64,000 nt of DNA from DASQFU01 sp035632955 (GTDB lineage Bacteria > Eisenbacteria > RBG-16-71-46), in the NCBI GenBank assembly GCA_035632955.1, contig DASQFU010000008.1, positions 1 to 64,000 of the forward strand, read 5' to 3'. Shown one piece after another: positions 50,931 to 59,164 of this stretch (its first letter is position 1; each line of letters begins with the position of its first letter). A program made the translations under genes and the position numbers. A model generated the notes under the pieces. That model was not told the origin of the DNA and ran no database searches. It saw only the letters and a list, made by a program, of their open reading frames with translations.

Positions 50931-51668
50931 ATGCGGCTCTCGCCTAACATCGCGACTGGCTCCGCCATGGCCCCTCCTCCATTGACTCCTCCTTCATTTC
51001 GCCCGAAAGCGCTCGGCACGCCGCGCGTCGATTCGAAGGCGCGGTCTCCGTGGCCGCTCCTGCCCACGCTCGGCTTCCTCGCCGTCTTGTTTCTGCTCGC
51101 GGTCGCGGCCGCGCTCTCGATCGTCGCCCCGACACCGATCCTCACCGGCCTTCCCGATGATCCCGACGCCCACAAGGCGCGTGCGGCGCTCGCCGGTCGC
51201 TCGATCGTGCACACCGGATCACTCGAGTTTCGCTCCGCGCTCGGCGGCGCGACTGAAGACGGAACTCTGGCCACCGCCGATCGTGCAGCGGTGACGACGG
51301 CCGAAGCTTCTTTGTTGCGGGCCACGAAGCGTCACCCGCGCGATCCGCGCATCGTGAACGCGCTCGCGCATCTCGATCTCGCCGCCGGAAGGCTCGACCG
51401 TGCGGAGCGGCGCTACCGAGCGGCGCTCGACTTGGCACCGACGTACGGGGAAGCGCGGCTCGGCCTCGGAGTCGCGTTGGCGCTCCAGGCAGAAACCCTC
51501 GACGACCCCGCGCGCTACCGGGGGCTGCGTCTGCAAGCGATTGCGCAGTTCGCGGCCGTGCCCGAGGCCGACCCGCAGTATCCGCTCGCGCTCGGGAATC
51601 GCGTGCGGATGCTGCGGGAGGTCGGTCGCGCGCGCGAAGCTGAGCGCCTGCTGGCCCGCTCGCGCTAG
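50931..51668 (+). CDS. Membrane-anchored TPR-like protein
   Basis: 245 aa, no specific family. A proline-rich N-terminus (12-40) leads to one transmembrane helix (WPLLPTLGFLAVLFLLAVAAALSIV, about 41-66). The C-terminal half holds two or three TPR-like helical hairpins (ATKRHPRDPRIVNALAHLDL, then AERRYRAALDLAPTYGEARLGLG), suggesting a periplasmic protein-interaction module. The ATG at 50931 is used; another at 50967 is possible. It is divergent from the YhaO-like gene with 115 bp between and convergent with the multispanning membrane protein. The role is unknown. Confidence 0.7.
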   Translation: MRLSPNIATGSAMAPPPLTPPSFRPKALGTPRVDSKARSPWPLLPTLGFLAVLFLLAVAAALSIVAPTPILTGLPDDPDAHKARAALAGRSIVHTGSLEFRSALGGATEDGTLATADRAAVTTAEASLLRATKRHPRDPRIVNALAHLDLAAGRLDRAERRYRAALDLAPTYGEARLGLGVALALQAETLDDPARYRGLRLQAIAQFAAVPEADPQYPLALGNRVRMLREVGRAREAERLLARSR

Positions 51669-51812
51669 CGCGCCAGGCGCGCGACGCTCGTGCCGTGTCG
51701 CTGACTGGTCGGCGGTCGTGGAGCTGGAGGGGCTGGCCATGGTCCCCAGGTTATCGGCCGCTGAGATCTCGAACGTTCGCTCCTTTTGCCGGACGACGGC
51801 GCCCAGTTGGAA

Positions 51813-53681
51813 CTACCTCTCTGGCGTAACCGCCTCCGCCCGTTCGATCGCTCTCAGAATGCTCCGGCCGTCCTGATTGCGCGGGTCGATGGCGAGGGCG
51901 CGCTCGACGGCGCGTCGGCCCTCATCATATTGGCGGAGTCGGGTCGACGCGGCGGCGAGCCCGAGCCACGCGGCGAGCTGGGTCGAGTCCTTCTCGGTCA
52001 CGCGCCGGAACGCCTGCTGCGCCCCCGCGTGATTGCCGGCCGCCGATTCGAGAATCCCCCACAGGAGCAGGATCCGCGGGCTGGGTGCGGTCTCGGCCGC
52101 GCGGCCGAACGCTCGAGCGGCGTCCGCGAAGCGCCCGAGTCCCTCGTTGCGCTGACCGATGTAGTCGAAGGTGGCGGCGCGCTCTTCCGGACTGCGCGGC
52201 GGCGGCTCGCTCATCAAGGCCTCCGCGCGCCGGAGCCCGAAATCGACGTTCGTGTGGTGCACGAGCCACTGCACGGTCGGCATCGCCGCACCGAGCACCA
52301 CCCCCGCGGCGACCCACGCACGCACCGGCGCCGCTCGCAGCGCTTCACCGATCAGCCACGCGGTGAGCAGCGAGAGCGTCACGCCGAGCGCCGCGAAGTC
52401 GTCCCAATCGCGGACCAGCCCTCCGACCGGATGGATGAACGGCATCGTCGCGAGCATCGGCAACGCGAGCGCCAAGAGCGTCCAGAACTCCCGCCGGCGC
52501 GCCGGAGCCCGTCCGAGCGCGACGATCAGCAGCGGCGCGGCGAGCGCCAGCGGCGACAGCATCGCGATCAGGCTCAGGAGATCGTAGGGGCGGGCGCCCG
52601 CGAATGCCGCCGGCAGCACCCCGCCCGCGCGCGTCACCGCCGCGGGCGCGAAATGGACGGCGTCGAAACGGCGCACCACTGCGACGATCTTCGGGATCAT
52701 GACCGCGAGCGTCGCGACGGGCACGAGCGCGGCCGCGAGCACGTCCGGCCTCCGCCACGCTCCCTGGCGCCCGTGGCTTCCGAGCCAGAACGCCCATGCA
52801 AGCATGACGGCCGGCACGAACGCGAGCGCCGAGCGGTGAAGCGTGACGCCGGCCGCGAGACAGACCCCGAGCGGCAACAGGCCACGGCCGGTGCGCACGG
52901 CCTCGACCCCGAACACGCCGATGCCGGCCGCGATCACACACATCTCTGCGAACGCTTTGCCGAAGCCCGTGAACATTCCGAGATAGCCACCGAACAGCAC
53001 GACCGTCGTGGCGGCGGTGGCCGGGGCGCCGTTCAACCCGTTCACGCGCGCGAAGCGGAGCGCCAGCCAGGCGAAGCACGCCGCTTCGAACGCCCCCAAG
53101 AGCCGCGCGGTGCCGTTGGCGTCGGCCCAGCCGAGATCGGCCATGGCGCGCGGCAATCGGTAGTGCAGCAAGACGTCCAGCGGCAGCGCCTGCGGGAACA
53201 GCGTGCTCGGGGGCAACGCCTCATCGGCCGTCCCTTGCCGGAGTAGGAAGTCGCCGACGAAACGCACCTGATCCGGCAGCAGCAGCACCAGACCCACCAT
53301 CACTGCGATCGCGAGCGCTCCGGCTGCCAGCGGCGTGCGCGCGATCCAATCGCCGAAGCGCGCGAGCGGCGGCACGAGGCGCCGCGCGATCGGCGGCGCC
53401 AGCGCCAGCGCGGCCAGCGCCCACAGGAGCCACGCCCAAGGGGGCAGGAAGCGCTGCAGATTGAACGCCCAACCGGTCATCGCCGGCACCAAGGTCAGCA
53501 GCGCACGCGCGATCGCTAAAACGACCAGAGCCATCCACAGCACGAGCGCCGCGCGCTCGCCGGACGCCGATCCTGCGGGCGGAGCGTGCGCCGAGCTGGG
53601 GGTACCGACGGAAGAGCGGCCCTCGACTCCGTGGCGCGGCGCGCCGGTCGGGCCGCGACGTTCAGGGCGTCGCTTCGACAT
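51813..53681 (-). CDS. Multispanning membrane protein with C-terminal TPR repeats
   Basis: 622 aa. Residues ~38-450 contain about eleven or twelve hydrophobic helices (ALVLWMALVVLAIARALLTLV, AGALAIAVMVGLVLLLPDQV, AATTVVLFGGYLGMFTGFG, and others) in a layout reminiscent of GT-C mannosyl/arabinosyl-transferases, but I cannot identify the catalytic loop with confidence. The C-terminal ~140 residues are TPR-like (RNEGLGRFADAARAFGRAAETAP, WGILESAAGNHAGAQQAF, GRRAVERALAIDPRN). The ATG at 53681 overlaps the 3' end of the sppA-like gene by 20 bp, so the genes are likely co-transcribed. A cell-envelope glycan or protein-modification role is a guess. Confidence 0.75.
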   Translation of the reverse strand: MSKRRPERRGPTGAPRHGVEGRSSVGTPSSAHAPPAGSASGERAALVLWMALVVLAIARALLTLVPAMTGWAFNLQRFLPPWAWLLWALAALALAPPIARRLVPPLARFGDWIARTPLAAGALAIAVMVGLVLLLPDQVRFVGDFLLRQGTADEALPPSTLFPQALPLDVLLHYRLPRAMADLGWADANGTARLLGAFEAACFAWLALRFARVNGLNGAPATAATTVVLFGGYLGMFTGFGKAFAEMCVIAAGIGVFGVEAVRTGRGLLPLGVCLAAGVTLHRSALAFVPAVMLAWAFWLGSHGRQGAWRRPDVLAAALVPVATLAVMIPKIVAVVRRFDAVHFAPAAVTRAGGVLPAAFAGARPYDLLSLIAMLSPLALAAPLLIVALGRAPARRREFWTLLALALPMLATMPFIHPVGGLVRDWDDFAALGVTLSLLTAWLIGEALRAAPVRAWVAAGVVLGAAMPTVQWLVHHTNVDFGLRRAEALMSEPPPRSPEERAATFDYIGQRNEGLGRFADAARAFGRAAETAPSPRILLLWGILESAAGNHAGAQQAFRRVTEKDSTQLAAWLGLAAASTRLRQYDEGRRAVERALAIDPRNQDGRSILRAIERAEAVTPER

Positions 53682-56094
53682 CGCACCAGTAGTAGATCGC
53701 TCCCGGCTCCGGCAGGCGCAAAGGCGAGCGCCGAGATTCGCGGAGCGCGGAGCCGACGAGGCGCTGGAAGAACGACGGCTCGGGGCGACCGAAGCGCAGC
53801 AGTCGAATCTTCTCGCCCGCGGGAATGCCGGCGCGCCGGCGCGCCTCGGCCACCGCTTGCTCGAGCCCGCCGATCTCGTCGACCAGGCCGCGCGCGAGCG
53901 CGTCGTCGCCCATCCACACCCGACCCTTCGCGACGGAATCGACCTCGGCCTCCGACCGCGCGCGTCCCGCGGCGACCTTCGATACGAAACGCCGATAGGC
54001 GTGCCACGTGGCGGAATCGGCACTCGCTTGCAGCGCGCGATCCCAGTCCTCGCCCAGCGACCAGCCGCGCATCGAGCGGCCGCGCTCGAATGCGTCCTGG
54101 CGCACGTCGTGGCGCGCGTAGAACTTCTCGAGCGACGGCTTGAGGAACACGACGCCGATCGAGCCGGTGTAGGTCGCGCGGTTCGCGTAGATGCGATCAC
54201 CGGCGACCGCGAGCAAGTAGCCGCCGCTCGCGGCCACGCGTCCCATCGAGACGATCAACGGCTTCTCGTGCTCGCGCTTGAGGCGCTCCGCCGCGCGGTG
54301 CATGAGGCTGGCGGCGACGGCCGCACCCCCACCGCTCTCGATCCGCAGCACCACCACCTTCACGTCCGGATCCTCGAACGCATCCTCGAGCTGGCGCGCC
54401 AAGGTCTCAGAACCGAGCGTCGGGTCGGAGAACCAGCCGCCCTCGGAGCGCCCCGTCTCCATGTCGCCGCTCGCGTAGACGATCGCGATCGGCGCAGCAA
54501 CCGTCCACGCGCGCTGCGCCTCGGCGACCTCGGACAGCCGGACCGTACGTGGCTTGTCCCCGAGGCCCGTCAGCTCGCCGAGGATTCTCAGCGCGTCTGC
54601 GCGATCGCCGATCGAATCGACGAGCCCGGCGCTCTGCACGTCGATGACGCGCCAGTGACGGCCGTCGAGGAGCTCGAGCAGGCGCTCGCGTGGCATCCGG
54701 CGGTCGGTGGCGACGGTGGAAACGAACTGCTCCTGCACGACGTCGAGGATTCGCTCGATCTCCTCGCGCTCGGCGGCGTTGGTCGAGTCGGTGCTGAGGT
54801 TCGCGTAGAACGACTTGTAGGGACCGTAGGCGGTGCGGTCCATGCGCACGCCCAGCTCGTCCAGGAGCTTGCGGTAGTAGCGACGCTCCACGCGCAGCCC
54901 GAGCGCGTGGAACACCGCTTCCTCCGACGCGACGATCCGATCGCATGCCGACGCCAGATACAGATCGCCGCGGCGAGCGCCGTATGGGAAGTACGCGACC
55001 ACCGGCTTTCCCGCGTCCCGGAGGCGCCGGATGCGCGGCTTCAGTTCCTCGAGCTGCGAGAGATTGATGACGCCTTCGAGCTGGAGCAGGACGCCGTGCG
55101 TCAGCCGATCGTCGAGCGCACGCTCCAGAAACTCGTGGATCGGCCCCGCGGCGACCGTGCCCCCCTCGCCGAGCAGCGAGCCCGGCGTGCTCTCGTCACC
55201 GAGCGTTCCACCCAGCCGCAGCACCGCGACCCGCCGCTCCCCGCGACCCGTGAACGTAGTGCGGTCTTCGCCGTCGTGGAACGAGAGCGAGTGCGTCGTA
55301 TGGCGGCGGTCGCGATCGCGGTCGTACGCCGACTGACCGTGGTAGCCGGCGCGCGATCCCAGCAGCCCGACGCCGAGTTGCACGCCTCCTCGATCCTCGA
55401 TCGCCCCGCGGAGCACGAGGCCGGCCAACAGCTCCAGCTCGGCGCCGAAGCGGACGCGTGCGTCGTCCCGGCGTTGCCCTTCGCCGAGCCGTGCGTCGGC
55501 CGTGAGCGTGAAGCGCGTGCCGAGCGTGTGGGCACGGGCGCGGTCGAAGGCGAGTGGCCTGAGCCCGACGCCGAACGCGTACGTACGATCGAGCCGCTCG
55601 CCATCGAGACTCGGTTCGGCCACGTGCTCGGCGACCGCTCCCAGCGACAGCCAGGGCGTTGGGCGCGAAAGCGCGCCCAGGCTCAGGTCGAGCGCGCGGT
55701 CGCCGGTCGGCGCGCTGCGCGTCCAGGTGGTCGTCGCGCCAAGCCGGAGACGATCGTCACCGCCCGCGAGTCCGAGATGAACGCTCGTCGCATTGTCGTT
55801 TTGGTGCTGGAACCCGAAACCGAAACCCTGGAACGAGGCCAGCGCACGCGCGATCGTGCCGGTCGGTTCGAGCTCGGTCCAGGAGAGGATCAGCTCGGAG
55901 GGATAGCGGGGCCCGGCGCTCGCCGGATTGAAGAGAAAGCCGTTCGCCCCGTCCGCGGCGGCGGCGCTCTCGTGGCCATAGATCGGCTGCGCCGGCTCGG
56001 TGACCGCTGCGGCCGCAGCCCCGGCGCTGGAGATGAGTGTGAGCGCGAACGTCCCGCGCGAAAGTGCACGCGCGAACGTCGGTGCTCGGCTCAC
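53662..56094 (-). CDS. SppA-family signal-peptide peptidase fused to an N-terminal outer-membrane-type domain
   Basis: 810 aa, about 190-200 residues longer than the classic 67K SppA. After a signal peptide (about 1-30), residues ~35-275 read like beta-barrel or FadL/UPF0164-like strands (GFLFNPASAGPRYPSELILSW, GFGFGFQHQNDNATSVHLGL, RFTLTADARLGEGQ). The rest is two tandem crotonase-like SppA domains. The catalytic dyad is recognisable: Lys near 427 in YGPYKSFYANLSTDS and Ser near 623 in SMGRVAASGGYLLAV, matching Lys209/Ser409 of E. coli SppA. It degrades cleaved signal peptides or lipoprotein fragments in the periplasm. The GTG start lies one base after the nth stop, so the two are an operon. 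Confidence 0.85.
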   Translation of the reverse strand: MSRAPTFARALSRGTFALTLISSAGAAAAAVTEPAQPIYGHESAAAADGANGFLFNPASAGPRYPSELILSWTELEPTGTIARALASFQGFGFGFQHQNDNATSVHLGLAGGDDRLRLGATTTWTRSAPTGDRALDLSLGALSRPTPWLSLGAVAEHVAEPSLDGERLDRTYAFGVGLRPLAFDRARAHTLGTRFTLTADARLGEGQRRDDARVRFGAELELLAGLVLRGAIEDRGGVQLGVGLLGSRAGYHGQSAYDRDRDRRHTTHSLSFHDGEDRTTFTGRGERRVAVLRLGGTLGDESTPGSLLGEGGTVAAGPIHEFLERALDDRLTHGVLLQLEGVINLSQLEELKPRIRRLRDAGKPVVAYFPYGARRGDLYLASACDRIVASEEAVFHALGLRVERRYYRKLLDELGVRMDRTAYGPYKSFYANLSTDSTNAAEREEIERILDVVQEQFVSTVATDRRMPRERLLELLDGRHWRVIDVQSAGLVDSIGDRADALRILGELTGLGDKPRTVRLSEVAEAQRAWTVAAPIAIVYASGDMETGRSEGGWFSDPTLGSETLARQLEDAFEDPDVKVVVLRIESGGGAAVAASLMHRAAERLKREHEKPLIVSMGRVAASGGYLLAVAGDRIYANRATYTGSIGVVFLKPSLEKFYARHDVRQDAFERGRSMRGWSLGEDWDRALQASADSATWHAYRRFVSKVAAGRARSEAEVDSVAKGRVWMGDDALARGLVDEIGGLEQAVAEARRRAGIPAGEKIRLLRFGRPEPSFFQRLVGSALRESRRSPLRLPEPGAIYYWCDVEATP

Positions 56095-56095
56095 G

Positions 56096-57001
56096 CTACT
56101 GCGAAGCGGTCACGCCTACGCGCGGACAGTGGACCAGCGGGCAGATCGAGCAGCGCGGCTTGCGCGCCACGCACGTGCGGCGCCCGTGCAGGATGAGCCA
56201 GTGGGAGAACATGGTCCACCGCTCGCGCGGGACGATCGACATGAGCGCGAACTCGATCTTGACCGGATCGTTCTGGTCGTGGAGCCCGAGCCGCCGCGAC
56301 ACCCGGCTCACGTGCGTGTCGACGACGACGCCGGGGATTCCAAACGCGTTCCCGAGCACGACGTTCGCGGTCTTCCGCCCCGCGCCGCGCAACGTGGTCA
56401 GCTCTTCGAGCGTGCGCGGCACTTCCCCGCCGTGGCGGGCGACGATGTCGGCGGACGACGATTGAATCGCCTTCGCCTTCATGCGGAAGAACCCGGTCGA
56501 GCGCACCATGCTCTCCAGCTCGGGCAGCGACGCCGCCGCGAACGCGGCCGGGTCCGGATAGCGCGCGAACAAGGCCGGCGTCACCTGATTGACGCGCACG
56601 TCCGTGCATTGCGCGGACAGAATCGTCGCGACCAGGAGCTGGTGCGGCGTCCGAAAGTCGAGCGCGCATTTGGCGTCGGGATAGGTGCGCTCGAGAATCG
56701 CGAGGATCGCGGTGACGCGCTCCCGATCGGGCGGCGTGAGCGGACCTTCGCGCGGAACCGACCGTAGCGCGCGCCGCGCCGGCTTGACCGTCCGCCCGCG
56801 TTGACTCGGCGCAGTTGCCGTGCCGCGTGCGCCTTTGACCGAATGAGGCGTGGCGCGCTTGGCGCGTGCCGCCTTGCCGCGTGACGCCGTGCTACGACCC
56901 TTCGTTCGCGCGCTGCCCGGCGTCGACCGCGGACGCGCCTTGCCGGGAAGACGCGGCTCGGCCGCGCCCTTCTTGCGCGCGCGTGGAGACTTGCGGGGCA
57001 T
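56096..57001 (-). CDS. nth: Endonuclease III with basic N-terminal tail
   Basis: 301 aa, some 85-90 longer than E. coli Nth owing to a Lys/Arg/Ser-rich N-terminal tail (1-85) that looks DNA-binding. The catalytic core is intact: LLVATILSAQCTD (122-134), helix-hairpin-helix TLRGAGRKTANVVL with Lys210, and Asp228 in VVVDTHVSRVSRRLG. The C-terminal iron-sulfur cysteines are Cys277, Cys284, Cys287 and Cys292: spacing x6, x2, x4, where the usual last spacing is x5. It excises oxidised pyrimidines from DNA and cleaves abasic sites. Start at the ATG 57001. First gene of a unit with the SppA fusion and the membrane-TPR protein. Confidence 0.93.
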   Translation of the reverse strand: MPRKSPRARKKGAAEPRLPGKARPRSTPGSARTKGRSTASRGKAARAKRATPHSVKGARGTATAPSQRGRTVKPARRALRSVPREGPLTPPDRERVTAILAILERTYPDAKCALDFRTPHQLLVATILSAQCTDVRVNQVTPALFARYPDPAAFAAASLPELESMVRSTGFFRMKAKAIQSSSADIVARHGGEVPRTLEELTTLRGAGRKTANVVLGNAFGIPGVVVDTHVSRVSRRLGLHDQNDPVKIEFALMSIVPRERWTMFSHWLILHGRRTCVARKPRCSICPLVHCPRVGVTASQ

Positions 57002-57124
57002 GATCGCGAAAGCCTACCGGAGGGTGCAGAGCCCAGCAAGACGAAGCGGCCCGATGAAGTCGCGTGGCTGTGCTTGTCCCGAACGCTTCCAGCCGGTGGG
57101 CAGACGAGTCGCGGTATCAGCGCG

Positions 57125-57154
57125 GCGCCCCGCCTCCGGGGTAGGAAGCGGGGC
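57125..57154 (-). terminator. GC-rich hairpin after the beta-barrel gene
   Basis: Arms CGCCCCGC (57125-57132) and GCGGGGCG (57147-57154) pair perfectly around a 14-base loop. The hairpin lies 34 bp after the stop of the minus-strand barrel gene. An AATTTTG run precedes it on the transcript, and there is no T run after it, so it may work only weakly or with Rho. Confidence 0.35.
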
Positions 57155-57187
57155 GGCAAAATTCCTCTTCAGGGACTTCGCGGCTTC

Positions 57188-58030
57188 TCAGAACCCCCAG
57201 CTCACTCCGAAGCGCATACCCGCTCCCTGCACATCCACGGTCTCGCGGAACTGCTCGCCGGTCAGCGCGTCCTCGATGTCGCGGCCGAGCTCGGCGTCGT
57301 TCACGAACACTTCGGCGTTGAGGCGCGCGCGTCCCGAAAGCGGGAACCCCGCGCCGATCCACGCTTGCCAGCCCAAGCCGTCGAACGTGCCTTCGAACTC
57401 CTCGCCGGTCTGAAAATCCTCCGCCGAGAGATGCAGGATCTGATAGCCGCCGGCGACGCCGACGTAGGGCACGATCGGCAGGTTGGGATCGGCGTTGAAC
57501 TGCACGAACGCCATCAACGGGAAGAGGTTCGACGACGAACGCGCCAGCGCGCGGCGCGTGACGATGTCCTGGCCGCCCGGGCCGGGGCCGGTGCTGATCA
57601 CCTCGGTGCTGCGGTCGCTCTTGTGGTGCCAGTCGAGACCCGCACCGAGCTGGACGTGCGGATCAACCAGCAACGCCCCGCGCAGTCCGAACACGAACTC
57701 CGAGTTCTGGTCGCCGTCGGGATCGAAGAAGCCGGCATGGACTTGCGTGACGGTCTGCGACCGCCTCGAGTAGCCGTCGGCGTCACGATGGCGCGCGCGC
57801 CGCGGGCGATAGCGCGACGATTCGTAGTATCCGTCGGAGGGCCGGCGCGCGAAACCGTGATCGTCTTTGTCCTGAACGCCGACCGGAGACACCCCGACTC
57901 CGACCAGCGGCCATGTGTCTTCGACCGGAAGCGCGAACGCCGAAACGTTCTCGGCTGCGCCGGCCACGCCGACCCCAAGCGGGATCGCGAGCGCCACCCA
58001 CAGGGCTCCGCACGTCAAAATGCGCTTCAT
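57188..58030 (-). CDS. Outer-membrane beta-barrel protein
   Basis: 280 aa. Signal peptide (MKRILTCGALWVALAIPLGVG...AGA) and GAGGAGGGAGC directly before the ATG at 58030. A polar, Arg/Tyr-rich segment (about 60-95, RPSDGYYESSRYRPRRARHR) follows. Then come barrel-like strands (TQVHAGFFDPDGD, FVFGLRGALLVDPHVQLGAGLDW, YVGVAGGYQILHL, WQAWIGAGFPL) ending in MRFGVSWGF with the terminal aromatic typical of barrels. No substrate or family name is evident. The 279 bp between it and the divergent LolA-like gene hold nothing I recognise beyond promoter space. Confidence 0.78.
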   Translation of the reverse strand: MKRILTCGALWVALAIPLGVGVAGAAENVSAFALPVEDTWPLVGVGVSPVGVQDKDDHGFARRPSDGYYESSRYRPRRARHRDADGYSRRSQTVTQVHAGFFDPDGDQNSEFVFGLRGALLVDPHVQLGAGLDWHHKSDRSTEVISTGPGPGGQDIVTRRALARSSSNLFPLMAFVQFNADPNLPIVPYVGVAGGYQILHLSAEDFQTGEEFEGTFDGLGWQAWIGAGFPLSGRARLNAEVFVNDAELGRDIEDALTGEQFRETVDVQGAGMRFGVSWGF

Positions 58031-58309
58031 GCTCCCTCCTCAGTCGTGCCGACCCTTCCTCGGCTGGAACAGCGGGCGTCGAACGCTTCTCCAAAATCGC
58101 GGCCCGACCAGGCTCGACCCGGACGGGCAGACGCAACGTCGGTTTTGCACGCCGCATGCCGGAAGCATTCTTGCTTTCGCGACCCCAAGCCGGTCACAAA
58201 TGCGTCCGGTGGTTGCCTTGGCGTCGTCCCATCCGTAGCCAAGGTGTGGCGGAGTGTTGCGAGTCCGCCGCACTGCATGCTAGCGTCCCGCGCTCCTCGG
58301 AACCATCTC

Positions 58310-59164
58310 ATGCCGATCGCGCCCGTCTTGATGCTCGCCGCCACGATCGCCGCCGCTCCATCGCCGACACCGGGTCCGACGCTGGCCATCGAGGACACCA
58401 TGCAGACCGAAGTGCCGGAAGTCCTGGTGCGAGCGCCGCGCGTAACGCTCGATGAGATCCTCGACCGGGTCGCGCGGGGCGAAGCCCGCCGCGAGTCGCT
58501 GATCACGGACCAGACGTTCACGGCGACGGTGCGCGTGGTGCGCAACGTGAAAGGCGACCGCCCCGAGCTGTTCGAGGAGTCGGTGTGGCGCATCTATCGC
58601 AAGCGCCCGAATCGGCTGCGCACCGTGCCACTGCGCCGCTGGAGCGCCGGAAAGAAGCAGGGCGCCAAAGCCGAGGTCGACGTCGAGTTCTCGCCCGGCA
58701 TGGGCGAGCGGGTCGTGAACTTCGCGTTCCGGCCGAATGCGCGGCGCGGATATCGCTACCGGATCGTCGGGCGGGACCTGGTTGGCGACCGCGTCATCTA
58801 TCGCATCGCTTTCGAGACGCGTTCGCTGCTCGATTCCGTGTCGCCGAGCGGGCTGGTATGGATCGATACCAACGAGTTCGTGATCGTGCGCGAAGAGCTC
58901 GAGTTTCGTCGCTCGCCCGTGCCCGTGCTGCTCAAGGGTATCGATCGCATGGTGGTCGAGCGCCAACGCGCCGGCGAGCATTGGGTGCTCAAGCGCGTGA
59001 TGATGCGCGGCGAAATGACGTTACCGATCCCCAAGTTCGGCAAGTCCTTCGATTTTGCGATTCACTACGACGACTACGAGCTCAACCGCGGTCTGTCCGA
59101 TGCCTTGTTCGCCAAGCCCCGACGCGGCGCGCCGGCCGCCCCGGCCAAATCGGGCGGACGATGA
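58310..59164 (+). CDS. Exported outer-membrane lipoprotein-sorting-like (LolA-like) protein
   Basis: 284 aa. Signal peptide (MPIAPVLMLAATIAAAP) from the ATG at 58310, with GGAA eight bases upstream; an ATG at 58277 is an alternative. The body has LolA/LppX-style features: ILDRVARGEARRESLITDQTFTATVRVVRN, then FEESVWRIYRKRPNRLRTVPL, YRIVGRDLVGDRVIYRIAFE, and VWIDTNEFVIVREELEFRRSP (the typical 'hydrophobic carrier half-barrel' order). It may carry lipids or lipoproteins in the periplasm. It overlaps the next gene by 4 bp (ATGA), so it probably works with that outer-membrane protein. Confidence 0.72.
   Translation: MPIAPVLMLAATIAAAPSPTPGPTLAIEDTMQTEVPEVLVRAPRVTLDEILDRVARGEARRESLITDQTFTATVRVVRNVKGDRPELFEESVWRIYRKRPNRLRTVPLRRWSAGKKQGAKAEVDVEFSPGMGERVVNFAFRPNARRGYRYRIVGRDLVGDRVIYRIAFETRSLLDSVSPSGLVWIDTNEFVIVREELEFRRSPVPVLLKGIDRMVVERQRAGEHWVLKRVMMRGEMTLPIPKFGKSFDFAIHYDDYELNRGLSDALFAKPRRGAPAAPAKSGGR

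Noticed and set aside
53335..56196. 953-codon open frame on the plus strand
   Set aside because: Spans the antisense of two well-supported minus-strand genes (membrane-TPR protein and SppA); composition is that of a shadow frame.
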